Assembly: GCA_001939145.1 (NCBI GenBank)
Contig: LSRX01000073.1
Location: forward strand, 294,924-358,923
Direction: 5' to 3'
Length of the DNA: 64,000 nt
From: Symbiodinium microadriaticum
Taxonomy: Eukaryota > Sar > Dinophyceae > Suessiales > Symbiodiniaceae
A program made the translations under genes and the position numbers. Below the pieces are notes generated by a model that had not been told where the DNA came from, did not search any database, and worked only from the letters and a program-made list of their open reading frames with translations. Of the stretch, positions 1 to 12,900 are shown one piece after another. The stretch's first letter is position 1. Each line of letters opens with the position of its first letter.

Positions 1-14
1 GAGAGAGAGGAAGT

Positions 15-48
<34 letters not shown>

Positions 49-315
49 GAGAGAGAAAGCGAAGAAAGAGCGCGAAAGACATAGGGAGAGCGAAAGGGAT
101 AGCGGAGGAAAGAGGGAGAGAGAGGGAGAGACCTAAGAAGGGCGAGAGAGAGAGAGAGAGAGAGAGAGAGGAGGAGAAGGGAGAGAAAGGGAGACTATGT
201 GGGAGACTATGGTGTCTCTGTGTGTGCGTGTGCGGGTGCGGGCGCGCGTGTGTCTCTGTCTGTGTGTCTGTGTCTGTCTGTGTCTCTGTCTCTGTGTGTG
301 TGTGTGTGAATGAGG
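1..315. repeat. GA-rich and GT-rich microsatellite tract
   Basis: Bases 1-200 are a near-continuous (GA)n tract with interruptions; bases 215-310 change to (TG)n and TCTGTG-type repeats. The open frames here encode only low-complexity peptides. Nothing supports a gene. Confidence 0.9.
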
Positions 316-2275
316 GACCGCTTCAAGCCGGGGAGCAGGATCATCCAGGCGCAGATTCACCAAGTGGCAGTCGGATTTATCTGTGGCAGGGATACAACCG
401 CAAGGACTTGGGATTTGCTTTAAACTTTAGGCATGGAGGTCAAGTATAGGGGCCGGAAGAATCAGCAAGACAGTCTTATTCCTTAAGGGGTCCCTAGCAT
501 TCTATACAATTAATTAAAAAAGCTCCGACCTGATCCCAAACGATGACCCCGAATCTGAATCTGGTGACCTGATATCGAAATCTTTCTCACACGTCCAGCA
601 GCTCAAATATGGCCTTGTCCTGCCATGGCTCAAAGATTGCAAAAAACCTTGCAAGGCTAAACCCCGAAACCCTAAACCGTAAACCTTAAACCCCAAAACC
701 ATTGACGACAGCAGGCGATTTAAATCTTATATCTTGTTGTCGACTTTGCGGCGCTGTAATGACCAAAGTTTCGAATCCGCAAGTCAAACACGATTTCGGG
801 TTTAGGGTTGAGGATAGTAAACCTCTACCAGTCTCGATGTTTCTAGGATTTCTAGACCACCAGCATCGAAACGCAGCCTGTCAGATTGCTGATCAAGATT
901 CTGCGTGAGCCCTAGCAATATCCAGTCTAGCCCTACTGTCCCGTCATTAAAAGTATACCCTAAACTCTGAACCCTAAACCCACTCTATTCTGATTCGTAC
1001 ACAACTTCAGGTCAGGTCGGATGTCCTAGCGAGAGTGACTTGAGCCAAGGCCGATTCGCAAAGCAACAAATTCCCTAACCGTGCAGGTGCCTACTATATA
1101 GGGTACTAGAGCCCTCAGGGCCCTATATAGTAGATACCTGGGGGGTTAGGGTAAAAACTCCTCTTCACAGGCTCAAGTGTCTAAGTTCGAAGGTCTAGGC
1201 TGGGATTCGGACGAACCTTTTTTGGGGGGTTTCCAGGGCCAATCATATTATGATGTTTGTCATGTTTGCAGTTTTTGTTTTTTTCTTTTTTTTTGTTGGT
1301 GGGGGGGCGGGCTTAGGGCACACGGGGTTCCAGAAAAGGCTTGAGGTTAGGGGTTTAGGGTTTAGGGTCTAGCCTGTATGGCTTGGCGAGGGTAGGAAGC
1401 TGAGCGTCACCTGGGTCTTCAACGTCTGGAAGCCCAGTTGCCAAACTGATAGGTTACAGTAGTATACTTCTGCAGGGACTGTAAGTGTACTCTCAATTGT
1501 AGTTCCTTTGTTGGGCTACCGCATAAGCCTCAAAACTAAAACTTGTTTAATATGCTATTGAAAAATCAGAAGTTGGAGCTGCACTGGAGACTGCAAGGGT
1601 GAGCTTCAGGGTTGTAGGGTCTATAGGGGTGTGTGGCATAAACCTTTAGGGTCTCTGTGAGTATAATATTCTGGCGTACATAGGGGTGTAGGGTTTGGGG
1701 TTTAGGGGTGTGGGGTTTAGGCTCCTAGGGTTTAGGGCTTACGTTTTATTCACACCGTGCATTGAGCGAACTAATACGGCTGGGAAGCATCAGAGGGCTC
1801 ATGTGTCATGTGGCAATGTCCCTTTTACCTAAAGCCTGAACATTGAAACACAGGGTGTTGAATCCCATCCATAAACCCTAAACCCTGAACCTTGAAACAC
1901 AGGGTGTTGAATCCCAAACCACCGTACGAATACCAGGCCCTTCGGAACCTGTCTGCAGACTCCATTACTGCAATGCACGGAAGCCCGGGCTCCCAAATTT
2001 CGATGGCAACCTCTGCCAAAATTGGCATTTAAAGGCTTGTCGAGCATCTTCCGGACACATGGACGGTGAAAGACGACCCGCTACAACCAGTATTTGCTGA
2101 ACATGCCCGAATAGCCTAAATCAAGTGAGTGGTGGCTAGTCGCAGCAGCGGCATATCACCTAACTCTATCCCAGATCTATACGCTTCCCGCATGCATGTA
2201 GTCGTTGTATAGCCCATGCTTCATCTAAGCAAGAACACTGCACTCTAAACCCTGTACCGAATCGCTGCTCATGAC
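316..2275. other. Stretch without an assembled gene; possible plus-strand coding islets
   Basis: Mostly degenerate TTTAGGG/CCCTAAA runs (for example 1340-1370, 1680-1740, 3410-3480 further on) and one hairpin element. Three short islets read well on the plus strand: around 315-410 (RDRFKPGSRIIQAQ), 541-640 (DLISKSFSHVQQLKYGLVLP) and 2041-2118, which ends in a stop after FAEHARIA. They look like exons but I could not join them in phase. Confidence 0.35.
1084..1140. mobile_element. Palindromic MITE-like element, family T1, copy 1
   Basis: An imperfect 57-nt hairpin: left arm CAGGTGCCTACTATATAGGG, right arm CCCTATATAGTAGATACCTG. Related copies lie at about 15158 and 24393. In all three the arms continue outward into CCCTAACC / GGTTAGGG-like sequence. 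Confidence 0.75.
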
Positions 2276-2363
2276 CTAAAACCGTGCAAAGCTTTTCCGG
2301 TGCAATGCGATGTCTGCGCCGGTGGCTTCGTGCAGACAACTCCGCAGATCGCGTAGCAGGAAA
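2276..2363 (-). CDS. Gene X, terminal exon (unknown protein)
   Basis: After an acceptor TCTCAG the minus strand reads LLRDLRSCLHEATGADIALH and ends in TAG at 2276-2278. The exon starts one base into a codon, which fits the two-base overhang of the exon at 5756-5830 (AA plus T gives Asn). I do not recognise a family. The join to 5756-5830 spans 3.4 kb and further exons could lie between. Confidence 0.45.
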
Positions 2364-4151
2364 CTGAGAACTCTTATTTCTGGATGAGATATTCAGTTAC
2401 ATTGGCTTTCTGTGAGATGCTTCCAGCTCGGTAGATTGTAGACTTCGACTGGTTCACTTCCGTTCGAAGCAAACAAGGCTTAAGACGTGAAGCCGTCGGC
2501 AATCTTCTTCCCTTTGACTTAGATCAGAATCCTCGGGGAGGGGTAGGAGTTAAATGTAAAGATCCTTATAATTCGACAAGGGCACTCAGGGGTATATTCT
2601 AGTATAATCAGGATAATATATCTATAGTTGCCATCGAAGTTCCCTTTCTGGTCTAACGCGTCTTATTTTTAGGATCTTCTATGGTAACCCAAGCAAGGAA
2701 CTACAATGGAGAGTACAGGTAATTGAGGAAACTCACCTTGAAGGAATAAAATTACTTCAAAGGGTCCTAGGTACCGTTATGGGGGATACTTTCCCAAATC
2801 ATAAGAGCTATTCCTAAGATCGAATCCCTACTCCCTACATTCTACTATATAGATACTTTGGACCCTGTGGGAATTACTCTATAAGGGTCCATGCCCAAGT
2901 AGTGGGGCTTGGGATCCCCTGAAATAATCGGTTAAAGAGTTAAAGGCCATAACCTCTGCACAGCGTTTCGGTGGCTTCTGACCGGGGCAACAAGCAGTAT
3001 GCAAGCAAACCGCAGCGTACGATTTTACAGCTTTAAACCCAATTGTCCTTCAGGCCGCATGAAAGGATTTCGGGTTGCCGGGATCGTGGGTGGGACACAA
3101 AACCCCACAGGAAACGCTAAGCTCACACTTCAAAGCCCTGCCCGTATCCTCTTCAATTTAAGGACATATGTAAGCGTTGAGGGGTTCGGCTTTAGTGTTT
3201 ATGGACACTGGAAAGCCCACCTACTTTTTGTGAGGACCTATGTAAGGACTGTGGATATAACCCTTAAACTCTAAAACCATACCGCTCATAATATGAAACC
3301 CAAACCCTCAACCCTTCGTGTAAACTACCGCGTGAGAAGTCCAGCATTCAACGGACGCTGGGCTTCCGTGACTTCGGCCCTTTACAGTATGTATTGGGTT
3401 TGTCAGTTTAGGGTTTAGGATCAAGCGGTTTAAAGTTTAGGGGTTTAGGGATTAGGGGTTCAGGGTTTAGGGGTTTTGGTGAAAAGGAGGGCTGGTTTTG
3501 GGGTTAAAGGGATGTGTACGGCCGATATCGCTTACCCAAGTCGTCCAAGTCACGAACTATGACCATGTTTACTGTCCCAAGTTCGCAGTTGCGTGATTTG
3601 AATCCTGAGCGTCAATTAGGAGTTCTGCCGTGTTCAATACGAGAAGTTTCGTGCTTGCGATGGACTTCCCAGAAAACCCAATACCCCTTAATTAAGGAGT
3701 ATACCTTCAATTAATTATTGGCGCCTTAATTATAATATTATGATTTAAGGTATATTCCTTAATTAAGGGGTATTGGGCTCTCTGGGTTGGCACCCATCTT
3801 GGGCGCTGCACGCATGCTTTGCTCCCAACTTTGGGGGGCCTCCAACTGTGCTGTCAAGAGGTGAGGAAAAGAGACCAACTACAGTTAATGCCGAAAGTAC
3901 CGTCAACATGCACATTGTAGACAATGACTCTTTGTTCTACAAATATCCTGTATAGATGGTGCAGTTTATGTTATGAAAATTCCCCGCACGCCAAAACCCT
4001 AAGTCTAAGCCCAAAATCCTGTAGCCCCAAAACCCCAAAGCCTAACATGCAGTTTCCTCGATATGAAAAGTTTCGGTGCCGGGTGTTCTCATGGGTTTCC
4101 GATATCTGTCAAGCTTGTTCTTCCCACCCGAGCCCTTGGCAGATCAGTGTT

Positions 4152-4257
4152 TACCCTAAGTCTCATGGGCCCTCAAACTGAAAGAGGATTGAGAACCCAG
4201 GGTCCTAACTAGGAGGTACCGGGCCCTGTTTCGGAGGCTCCTTAGAGCCTTAAGGTA
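4152..4257 (+). mobile_element. MITE-like element, family T11, copy 1
   Basis: About 106 nt bounded by TACCCTAAG and CTTAAGGTA, with internal GGTACCGGGCCCTGTTTCGGAGG. Copies at 15934-16039 (a few differences, same orientation) and 34301-34404 (opposite orientation) show that it is a dispersed element and recently mobile. Confidence 0.75.
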
Positions 4258-5632
4258 GAGTTTAGGACTTCTGAAAGCCAGGGGTTTAGGGTTTACGGGT
4301 TTAGGGTTGCAGAATGGGGCTACAGATGAACGCAATCTCTTTCGTCCAATTGCCTCTCGAACAGCTTACGGCTACTTCTCGCAGCACCACCCTTTAGGTG
4401 ATCCCACATCTCCAAGAAGGGTGTCCCAGAACTTCTTCAGGGGTTTGCGGGCTGGCAAAGGTATATATGGAGCTTGAAGCAGTTTGCGCTGTACATTACA
4501 GATCCCTCTGAATGACCCTGACAACTTATTTTGGATCTGGTAAACGAAGAACACCTAAAGGAACTCTGCATGGGGAGGGTGTGAGACTGTGTCTGAAGTG
4601 CACGGAGGTCATTATCCTGGGGATTGAGTCTAATCCCGTGATACTTGCATGACCAACGAGCTCCCCATTAAGGGCTAGGGCTTATGCTTGGGGCTTAGAA
4701 TTAGGGGTGTTGGTAGGTATGTATGTGACATATTGATGCTCCTTCGCTCTTTGAACATCCTCAGGATCGTTGCAAATCTCAGTTAAAGGAAACTACAGGT
4801 GGGGAGTTTAGGGTGTCTAGGGCTTCTATAAGGCGTCTATAAGGTATATAGACCTTCTGCAAGGTTCCTATAACGCCTGAAAATGTCCTAGACACAGGGT
4901 ACGTTGCACCCAGGTCGTAACCCTACCCCTGTTCGCGCCCTCGGCCCTGAACCCCTACAGCTGGCAACCTTTGTGCCCAAGACCCCGAGACTTCTAATGT
5001 TTAGGGTTTAGGGTTTAGGGCTTAGAGTTTAGGCTTTAGGGTTTAGGATACCAGTATACAAGCCTGCTGTAATAAGCCGTTGCAGCTGACTGCGCCGCAT
5101 ACTCAACCAAGTCCCCAGCCCTAAACCACAGACCCTAACTCTAAAATTCCTCAACCGTAAGCACTACACTGAATTGCAGCTAGTTTGTTGACTTCAACCT
5201 CGACTCAGGGATCTGGGATTTAAGGCCTTATTGGCGGTTTAGGGGTGCACATGATAGTTTAGGGTTTGGCGGTTTGGGGGGTATGGTTTAGGGGCGTAGG
5301 GCTTTGGGCTTGTAGGCTTTTTCCCTGCCTATAACCCCTGCAACGGACAGTGGTGTTCTTCGGGTGCCTGATTTGAGTGCTGGTACTCACTACATATGGA
5401 CCCTCTGGGTAGGCTTCACTGATTCGAGACCCTGCAATACCCAACGAGGTCGGATCAGTCTTACATATGCTGGCTTCTAAACCCTATCAAGTTTTTAAAG
5501 CCCTGTTTCCAAACGATAAAAGCGTTATATAGGGCTTCTTAGGCAAAATGGGGATGCTAGGGATGCTCGGGATTATGGGGCTCAAGTCCAAAACTCTCAA
5601 AAACCCAAAAGGCTACTCTAAGCCCTACACCC

Positions 5633-5709
5633 CTACCTGGACCCCAAAGAACCTACCTTTTCAGGGTTCCTTATTATGATTTGCATACATACGTCCTGAA
5701 AAAAGGTAG
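5633..5709. mobile_element. MITE-like element, family T3
   Basis: Inverted repeat with arms ACCCCAAAGAACCTACCTTTT and the complementary AAAAAAGGTAG. Same family as the copies at 12184, 21660, 21992, 22056, 22246 and 56048. Confidence 0.65.
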
Positions 5710-5755
5710 CTTAGCCCTACTCAGTTAAAAGCAACTAAAAGGCTGAGATTAACTC

Positions 5756-5830
5756 TTCGGCCCCTTCTGCCGCGTGTTCACGCGGGCCTTGGCTTCGATG
5801 GCAGCCAGGTGGTCCAAAGTAAGCTTGAGC
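5756..5830 (-). CDS. Gene X, internal exon (unknown protein)
   Basis: Acceptor TTCAG then a 75-nt exon encoding LKLTLDHLAAIEAKARVNTR followed by QKGP. Its first base completes the Arg codon begun by AG at the end of exon 6225-6269, giving the continuous helix LSKRLKLTLDHLAAIEAKAR. The donor placed here is GA (AA|GAGTTAA). The amphipathic, charged composition suggests coiled coil; no family recognised. Confidence 0.6.
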
Positions 5831-6224
5831 CTGAAGGTCCGAGGTATAGGTTTTGGGTTTATAAGCTTCAGGCTTGAGGGTTTTCAAAGGAACTTTATAT
5901 AATCAACAGCAGGTACATGGAGCCTGAAGGGAATCGGCTCGAAAAAGCTTCCAGACAAGTAGGGTCTTGGAGCCTGAATAAGCCGTATAGGGCTTAGGGT
6001 TTAAGGGTTGTAGCGTTTAGAGTTGAAGAGTTGAGGGTTGAAGGGTTTAGGGTTTACAGGTTTTAGGGTTTCAAGGCTTTAGGGTTTTGGTTTTAGGGCC
6101 CTTGACTGAAGCCTTGAAGTGACCCTAAACCCCAAACAATCAGACTTGAACCCTAAACACCTAAACCCCTAAACCCTAAACTTCTAAGCCCTTGCTTCAG
6201 AAATCAGGTGTAAGCCAAAGGCGC

Positions 6225-6269
6225 CTTTTGCTCAGCCGCTCTTCCATCTCCTTCAGCTCCACCTCAGAC
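6225..6269 (-). CDS. Gene X, internal exon (coiled coil)
   Basis: GTGCAG acceptor, then 45 nt encoding SEVELKEMEERLSK plus two bases of an Arg codon, and a GC donor (AAAAG|GCGCC). It joins in phase to 5756-5830. The upstream exons and start codon were not found; the stop of the channel gene at 6912 suggests that gene X starts between there and here. Confidence 0.6.
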
Positions 6270-6911
6270 CTGCACCCAGAGCGACTCCACCAGCGTTTAA
6301 CTGATGTTTTTTTCTCAAACTCTGTGGTTTTTATATCGTTTATGAAGCTTTGAAAAAGACGGCTTAGCTGAGGATCTGTTCTTACATCTCGTTTATGAAG
6401 CTTAAGGACTAGCTAACTGAGGATCTTCCGCTGGTGTGGAAGGCTGAGAAGGAATTGGCCTTAAGCCTCAATCCCATCTGGTTTGGGGTTGAGGGTGTTA
6501 GGGGTTTGGGGGTTTAGGGTTGAGAGCCGGGCGATTTAGGGAGTTTGGGCTGTGCGTCACTGCGGCGTCTATGACTAATTGTTGTGATCACAAGTGCAAC
6601 TAGTAATGGGACTTCGCTATGCTCGTCCTGCTACTATCCTTAGGGTCGTTGTTATCAACATGTTTTCCAGAAAGCTGCACAAGGAATTGTTTGGACCGCT
6701 TGGGTGTGTCGGCCAAGCAGAGGGTTACCACCTGCAAGCCTGAACACAACCCCAAAAAGAAAGCACCCTGTGGAAGCACTGCAACATTATAAGAACACCG
6801 GACACTATAGAGGACTGAGTAGTGCGACTGCGGTTTGGGGTGGCTTGATACTTTACCGATGATAAATTGGGGATCTGTTCGGAAACTCTACTTAAGGAGC
6901 ACTATAACTAC

Positions 6912-6949
6912 TTAGCGCGACGCCTTGGTGGCACCACCTCCGGCCACAG
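6912..6949 (-). CDS. Channel exon 25 (C-terminus and stop)
   Basis: After AAGAG the strand reads, completing an Ala codon from exon 24, VAGGGATKASR then TAA at 6912-6914. Gly/Ala-rich basic tail. This is the only acceptor of the last joins not followed by G. Confidence 0.7.
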
Positions 6950-9900
6950 CTCTTACACCCCGAAGCCTCTACCTAAATCCCAAAACCCTAAACCCGGCCT
7001 AAACCCCAAACCCTTAAACCCCTAAACCCTAAACCCCTAAACCCCTAAACCCCAAACCCCTAAACCCCTAAACCCTAAATAACCCCTAAACACTAAACCC
7101 CTACATATATTCGTTTTCCTATGCTTCCAACTCCGACCAAGATGCGGCAGAGCGGACAGGCGCTCGTGGATGACCTGGGAACTTGGCATCGCCCAAGGCG
7201 AGTGAATTCAGGGTTTAGGGTTTAGGGCTAAGGATTATAGGGTTTAGGGTGCAGGGTTTAGGGTGTAGGGTTTAGGATTTGGGGTTTAGGGTTCAGGGTT
7301 CAGGGTTTATAGGGTTCAGGATTAGGTTTTAAAGTTCACGGTTTAGGGTTTATGGTAGAGTCAGCCTATAATTGTAACCTTTAAGCTCTAAGGACTCATA
7401 TTCTAAGGCTTTTGGGCCCAAAACCATACTATATAAGGCTTTTGGGCTATTTTGAGCCTTAGGGTAAATCCGTTTCCATTGTAGTTCCTCTTTAGGTTAG
7501 CCGTTGACGGTTAACCTAGGATCTTACAAGGTAAGCCGAAAAGGGAGCGACAATGCACAGTACAGGTGGTGTTGAGGGCTGGCTTGGTGTGTAATTTGGC
7601 GGGGCACCCTTTCTTTATCCGATGCAAGGCAGATTGCCTGACGGCCCATACGGTAACAGCCTAATTATAATAGGGGCTACTATTCAGGGCCTTATATATC
7701 CATAATATGAATATTACTCAACTGTTACTGAGTGGGGGCAGTATCCAACCTATAAGCTCTCAAACCGCAACTCCAAACCCAACAAACTCCTTGCCACCAT
7801 ACACAGTCAGCCTGAAGCCTAAAACCTGGCCTGAAACCCTAAACTCCCAAACCCTGAAGCTTAAACCCTAAACCCTAGACCTTAAACCTTAAACCCTAAG
7901 CCCTAAACCCTAAAAGACCTCCTGGCGCCGAGATGCCGGTCGAATCTTGCCGAGTTGGACATCCAGGCCTGGGCCCGGGCTAATGTACAAAAACTAGGGT
8001 TTAGGGTTGAGGGTTTTAGAGCTTTGGGGTTTTGGGGTTTTAGGGCTTAGGATTTAGGGTTCAATGTTTGGGGGTTTAGGGGTTTACGGCTTAGGGTTTA
8101 GGGTTTGGGGGTTTAGGGGTTTAGGTGGTTTAGGCGCCTAGGGGTCTGGGGTTTAGGGTTTAGGGTAATAATTACTTACGACAGTCATAGGGGTTACTAC
8201 ACGACAGTCACTACAAGGCTCCTACAAAAAGTCTACAAGCTTCAAGCTCGGGGTCTGAATAACTAGAACAAGGCTTTTCCAGGTTCTATGGGCTTGTTAG
8301 GACTTAACCATGGGCCTTGTGCCTATAGAACAGGCTTTGGGGGGGTGGTGCGTTGCCCTATACTTGGTGCCATACTTCTACAGGGACGATAGGGGGGGAT
8401 ACTGTTGATGATATATAAATCCTGCATTACCTAAAGGACCCTACACTATTATGGGAATTATGTGATCTTCCTTATTCTGGGTGATGCAGGATTTGTACCA
8501 TCAACCGTAATTTCTACAAGCTCTTCTCCTCCAAGACCTCCTCCAAGGAAGACCAAACCCAACCCCCTAAACCTATAAACCCGAAACCCCAAATTCTCCT
8601 CCTCAACAAAAAAAACACAACCCCAAACCCCAACACCCTAAACCCGAACTCCAAGCCCTCCTAGAGAAAGAAGACCAAACCCATACCCCTAAACCTATAA
8701 ACCCCCAAAACCCTGAACCCCTAACCCCAAGCCCTCCTAGTAGAGGAAGCCTGGATCCTAAATCCTAAGCCCCCACAGCAGGCGAGCTGCTCTGCATCTG
8801 TTCCGCAATCGCGTGAACCTGCGCGTGAACATGGAGTTACGAGTTTCGAAGGGTTTGTGCTGGCTCCACAGGACTTTTTTATTCTAAGGCATAGTCCAAT
8901 AGTCCTGCACACTGGCTTGTACTGAGTAATTACAGCGTTGCTAATATTCTGAGAAAAAACGAGACTAATCAAACATAGCCCCAAGCTTTAGTACCCCAAA
9001 AACTGACACTCGTCACCCAGACAGGCATCCAAGAGAGTTGGCAATACTAGGATGAATTCGGTAGGTCCGAAGATTATCAAGGACAGAGGAAAGGATCCCC
9101 GGATTCTAGGCTAAAATGACAGGAGTATTGTGTTTGGGTGCAAGATGCCATCGTTGCAAACGCAATGGTCTTAGCATGTTCAGGTTGCGGGGGAGACGCA
9201 GCTTGGGACTCCGGAAACCTCGAAGGGACATGACTAAGTCTTGATTCTTCAGAACCCTCTCTGTCTATTCTGCTCTTAAGTTTGAGATTTTTGGTTGAAA
9301 GCCGAAGGTCTGTTTGTTGCGGGGGCAACTCTTCTTGCCATGTCTGCATGCCGGCCTAGGGTCTTGTGTTGTGGGTTGAGGGCTTAGGGTTTAGTGTCGT
9401 GATGTGTTGCGGGCTTAGGGGCTCACGGGTCTATATAAGGATTAGACTGTACGGTTCCTGAAAGTTGGCTTCGTGGAGGTTGATGCAGGGCTCAAGCTTG
9501 GAATGCACTGCGTAGACCATCCAACCCTAAACGCTAAGGCCTCGAACCCAAAACCTCACAGCCACTGACCCAAACCGTAAGCTCTATCTACTATAGAGGT
9601 CTGAACATAAAGAGCAATAATTACAATTCCAGAACTTCTAGATAGTCCGGACTACGCTAATTATGCAAACCCCTTAAATCACACACCGCCCCTTCACATG
9701 TGCAAGGATCCCACGGATCCTTCCGTAGTGGGACGGCGACGGTGCGCTGGACCTCGTCGACACGCTTCTGGATGATGCTGGACCTTGTCACTTCACGGGC
9801 TTGAGCATCAAAAGCTTGCCTTACCTGGAGGCTCGTTAGACTTAGCGAGTATACTGGGTCTTGGTTAGGGAATTTAATGTAAGAAGCCATAACAATATAA

Positions 9901-12900
9901 AGAAGCCGTATTACTTACTATAGATCCCCATTATGGGGAAGAGAAGGACCCTTAACAAGAACCCAGTGTAGGGTCTGCAGGATGGGTTACCTATAGGATA
10001 TATACATTTTATGCTAGGCAGGCTAAACCCTAAACCCTAAACCCTAAACCCTAAACCCTAAACACTAAACCCTAAACCCCTAAACCCTAAACCCTAAACC
10101 CCTAAACCCCTAAAACCCTAGACCCTAAACCCTAAACCCTGTAAGTTGGCAGCGAACTCGGCGAGACTCCGAGTCCTGACGTTCTGCTCATCTAGTGACG
10201 AGAAGAAGCCTTCTGGGCTTTAAAGGGTCCCAGTCATAGTATAATGGTGTATACTTTGGGGGTCCACTGGGGGCCAGATACCTAGTAAGTAGCTACGATA
10301 ATGGTGCTTGGACCCTTTTTTGGGGCATGGTATGTCTTGCACGCGCAAACCCACTAGCCATCTGCATCACGCGAGTTGCAGATTGCCCATGCCATGATTC
10401 ATGGCCTAAGTCGTGGGAACAAAACGTTTCCTAACGAGCACTCGGAGGCTTGCCGCACAAACCAGGCAACCACGAAGAGGGGAGGCTTTCCAAGCTTGCC
10501 ATGTTCTGGAATCTGCCAAGTTTAGGGTTTAACCAACAGCCTACCTAGACCCGACTATGTATTACTGAGGACATCCTAACCGTAACCTGACTAGGTTATC
10601 CGAAACACGGTGCCCCAAACACGACACTTCAACAGCAAGACATGGCCGGTAGCAGCAGGATTGGCAGCCTATACCCTATACATTGTGATATGTGACAAAT
10701 TTCACGGAACTACGGTGTAATGAGGGCGAGTGCTTTATCTAGGACTTCAGGGTATTGCTTCAAGGCGTTACGTGGCTTTCGGGTTCGCAGACCTCGTAGA
10801 TCAGCTTCCCGAATCCCAGCCTAAAACCCTAAATCCTGACTTGCAATATCTATGTCACTTATCCGATATTGGATCTCATACCTAGGGGGTCTTTCAATAA
10901 GGAAATGAGGTCACCAGATATTGACTTACAATGCAGGGTCTACGCAAAGCTTACCTAGAGGGTCATGCCCTACTTGTATTTTGGATTATATGACAGACCC
11001 CAACCATAAATCTAGCTACCCTCCGACAAGGGTAGCGTATGACCCTCTAGATAGTGTCCCAGTTTCGCCTGCCGCATCCAACCACCAGTATATACAACCC
11101 TGGTTCGCGAAACAACCACATATAAAATCCAAGCCCCCGCAAACCCCACAGGAAGCCGGAAAGCATAGAGCACCCGAAATCCCCAAACTGCCCTAGAGCT
11201 CTGACCTCCCCCCAAACTCCCAGGCCTAAACATTGGGGCAAGGGCTTAGGGTATAGTATTACCTACTTTGAGGCCAAGAAGAAAACTACACATATTTTGC
11301 TACTTAGAGCAACTCGGAGTATACCGTAAGGGTCCAAATACCTGATAATCATGTTCACCTTAGAGCCCCCTAGAGTTCCTTTAGTTCCGCCGTAAAGTCG
11401 CCCTCAAAAGGAGCCCTGAAAGGAACCCCCTTAAAGCTCTCCGCAAGCCAAAGTGCACGGTGCTTTCCAAGACTTTGAGATCTCCCGCAAGTCGCTCCTG
11501 GCTTCGGTGAAGCACAAGAATAGGGTTCAGGGTTTAGGGTTTAGGGTTTTAGGGTTTAGGGTTGGGGTTTTCAGGCCTCTAATATATGAAGGGATTCGGC
11601 TTTGTTTGAGGTTGGGGTTCAGGGGCATATAAAGGGCTTGGGGACACGGGTTTAGGGTTTGGGGTTTAGGGTTTGGGGGCTCCTTGAAAGAGTCAGTTGC
11701 TTGTAAGGGGTTTAGAGGGTTCGGTGAATAGTAAATACATACCATAGGGACTATGTGGCTTAGCAGAAGGGCCTTCGCAACCAGAGAAAGGGTTTGGGAT
11801 ATATCATGCTGAGCTCTATGTTCATTCAGTATACTAGGACCGTGCTTATGCTTCGGTCTTGAACGACTTTGTAGTCTTCTTGTTGAGTTTTAGGGTCTAG
11901 GGTGAATCGACAAGCTCCGGGTTTGGGAATCAGGTGTGGGGTTTGGGATGTATAAACCCACAACCCAAAACCCCCCACACCCCCAAAACCCAAAACCCTA
12001 AACTCAAAACCCCCCAAAACCCTAAACCCAAAACCCTAAACCCTAAACTCAAAACCCCCCCAGCCCCCCCCCCAAAAAAAAACCCTCAAAAACCTCCTGA
12101 GATTTGAGGATCCAGGCTTCGGACTTTCGATTTCCTGTGTTCCTTCGCTGCAACTCCTGCACCCCAAACCGTGGTTTAGGGTTTACCTTAACCCCAAATA
12201 ACCTACCGTTTTAAGGACTTATATAAGGAAATCATAACAAGGAACCCTAAAAGGGTAGGTTCTTTGGGGTCCAGGTAGGGTTTTCGAATCCGAAATTCGC
12301 CCGGAAAACCTGAATCCGCACAGAAAAAGCCTGCGGGGTGCTTTCAACCCTCCGAGGCTTGCCGTAAGTCGCAGAAATACGAACCGAACAGGCCGAGGTC
12401 GGGACCCGACCTTCCCTGCATGCCCTAGTTTTATGATCATCGATTCCCTAATAAGACAGGAAATCAAATCGCAATACATAAATCGAAAGAAAATCAAAAA
12501 AAATCAAACAAAAATCAAATAAAAATCGAATAAAAATCGAAAAAAAATCACAGGGGATTTCGGGGCGGGGGACCCCAGAGGCGGCCTTTGGAGGCGCCAG
12601 ACAAAATCAAAGAAAAAATCAAAAAAAAATCAAATAAAAATCGAAAAAAATCAAATAAAGCTTTTTCCGATTTTTCATCGATTTTATTTCGATTTTTTTC
12701 GATTTTGAAGACCTCCTGTCTTATTAGGAATCGAGGATCATAACCCTAGTTGCAAAGGGATAGTGCATACATTTCAGAAATCGGATCCCCATTATCATGT
12801 AAGGTATACATTCCTTAATTCAGGGACCTTGGAGAAAATCTGGGGGGGGGGGCCAGCAGACGAGATCAAATTGACGGTTCAGGAACAGGTGTGTGCTCTT

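Larger units (their letters stand above)
2364..5755. other. Presumed intron of gene X with repeat debris
   Basis: Contains telomere-like runs (3405-3475, 4275-4310, 4998-5050), a palindrome around 3700-3775 (TTAATTAAGG arms), a T8-type fragment near 2770-2900, and a T11 element at 4152. No coding islet here could be linked to the flanking exons. Confidence 0.4.

Noticed and set aside
9077-9349. Minus-strand frame TWQEELPPQQTDLRLS as channel C-terminus
   Set aside because: Exons 21, 22 and 23 (VPLRK, VHAIAEQMQ, SLDVQLGK) chain in phase and bypass it; it remains only a possible alternative exon.
12115-12165. Minus-strand islet ELQRRNT between exons 19 and 20
   Set aside because: KLQ joins to ERLAGDLK directly in phase; insertion of the islet would leave an overhang that does not fit exon 20.
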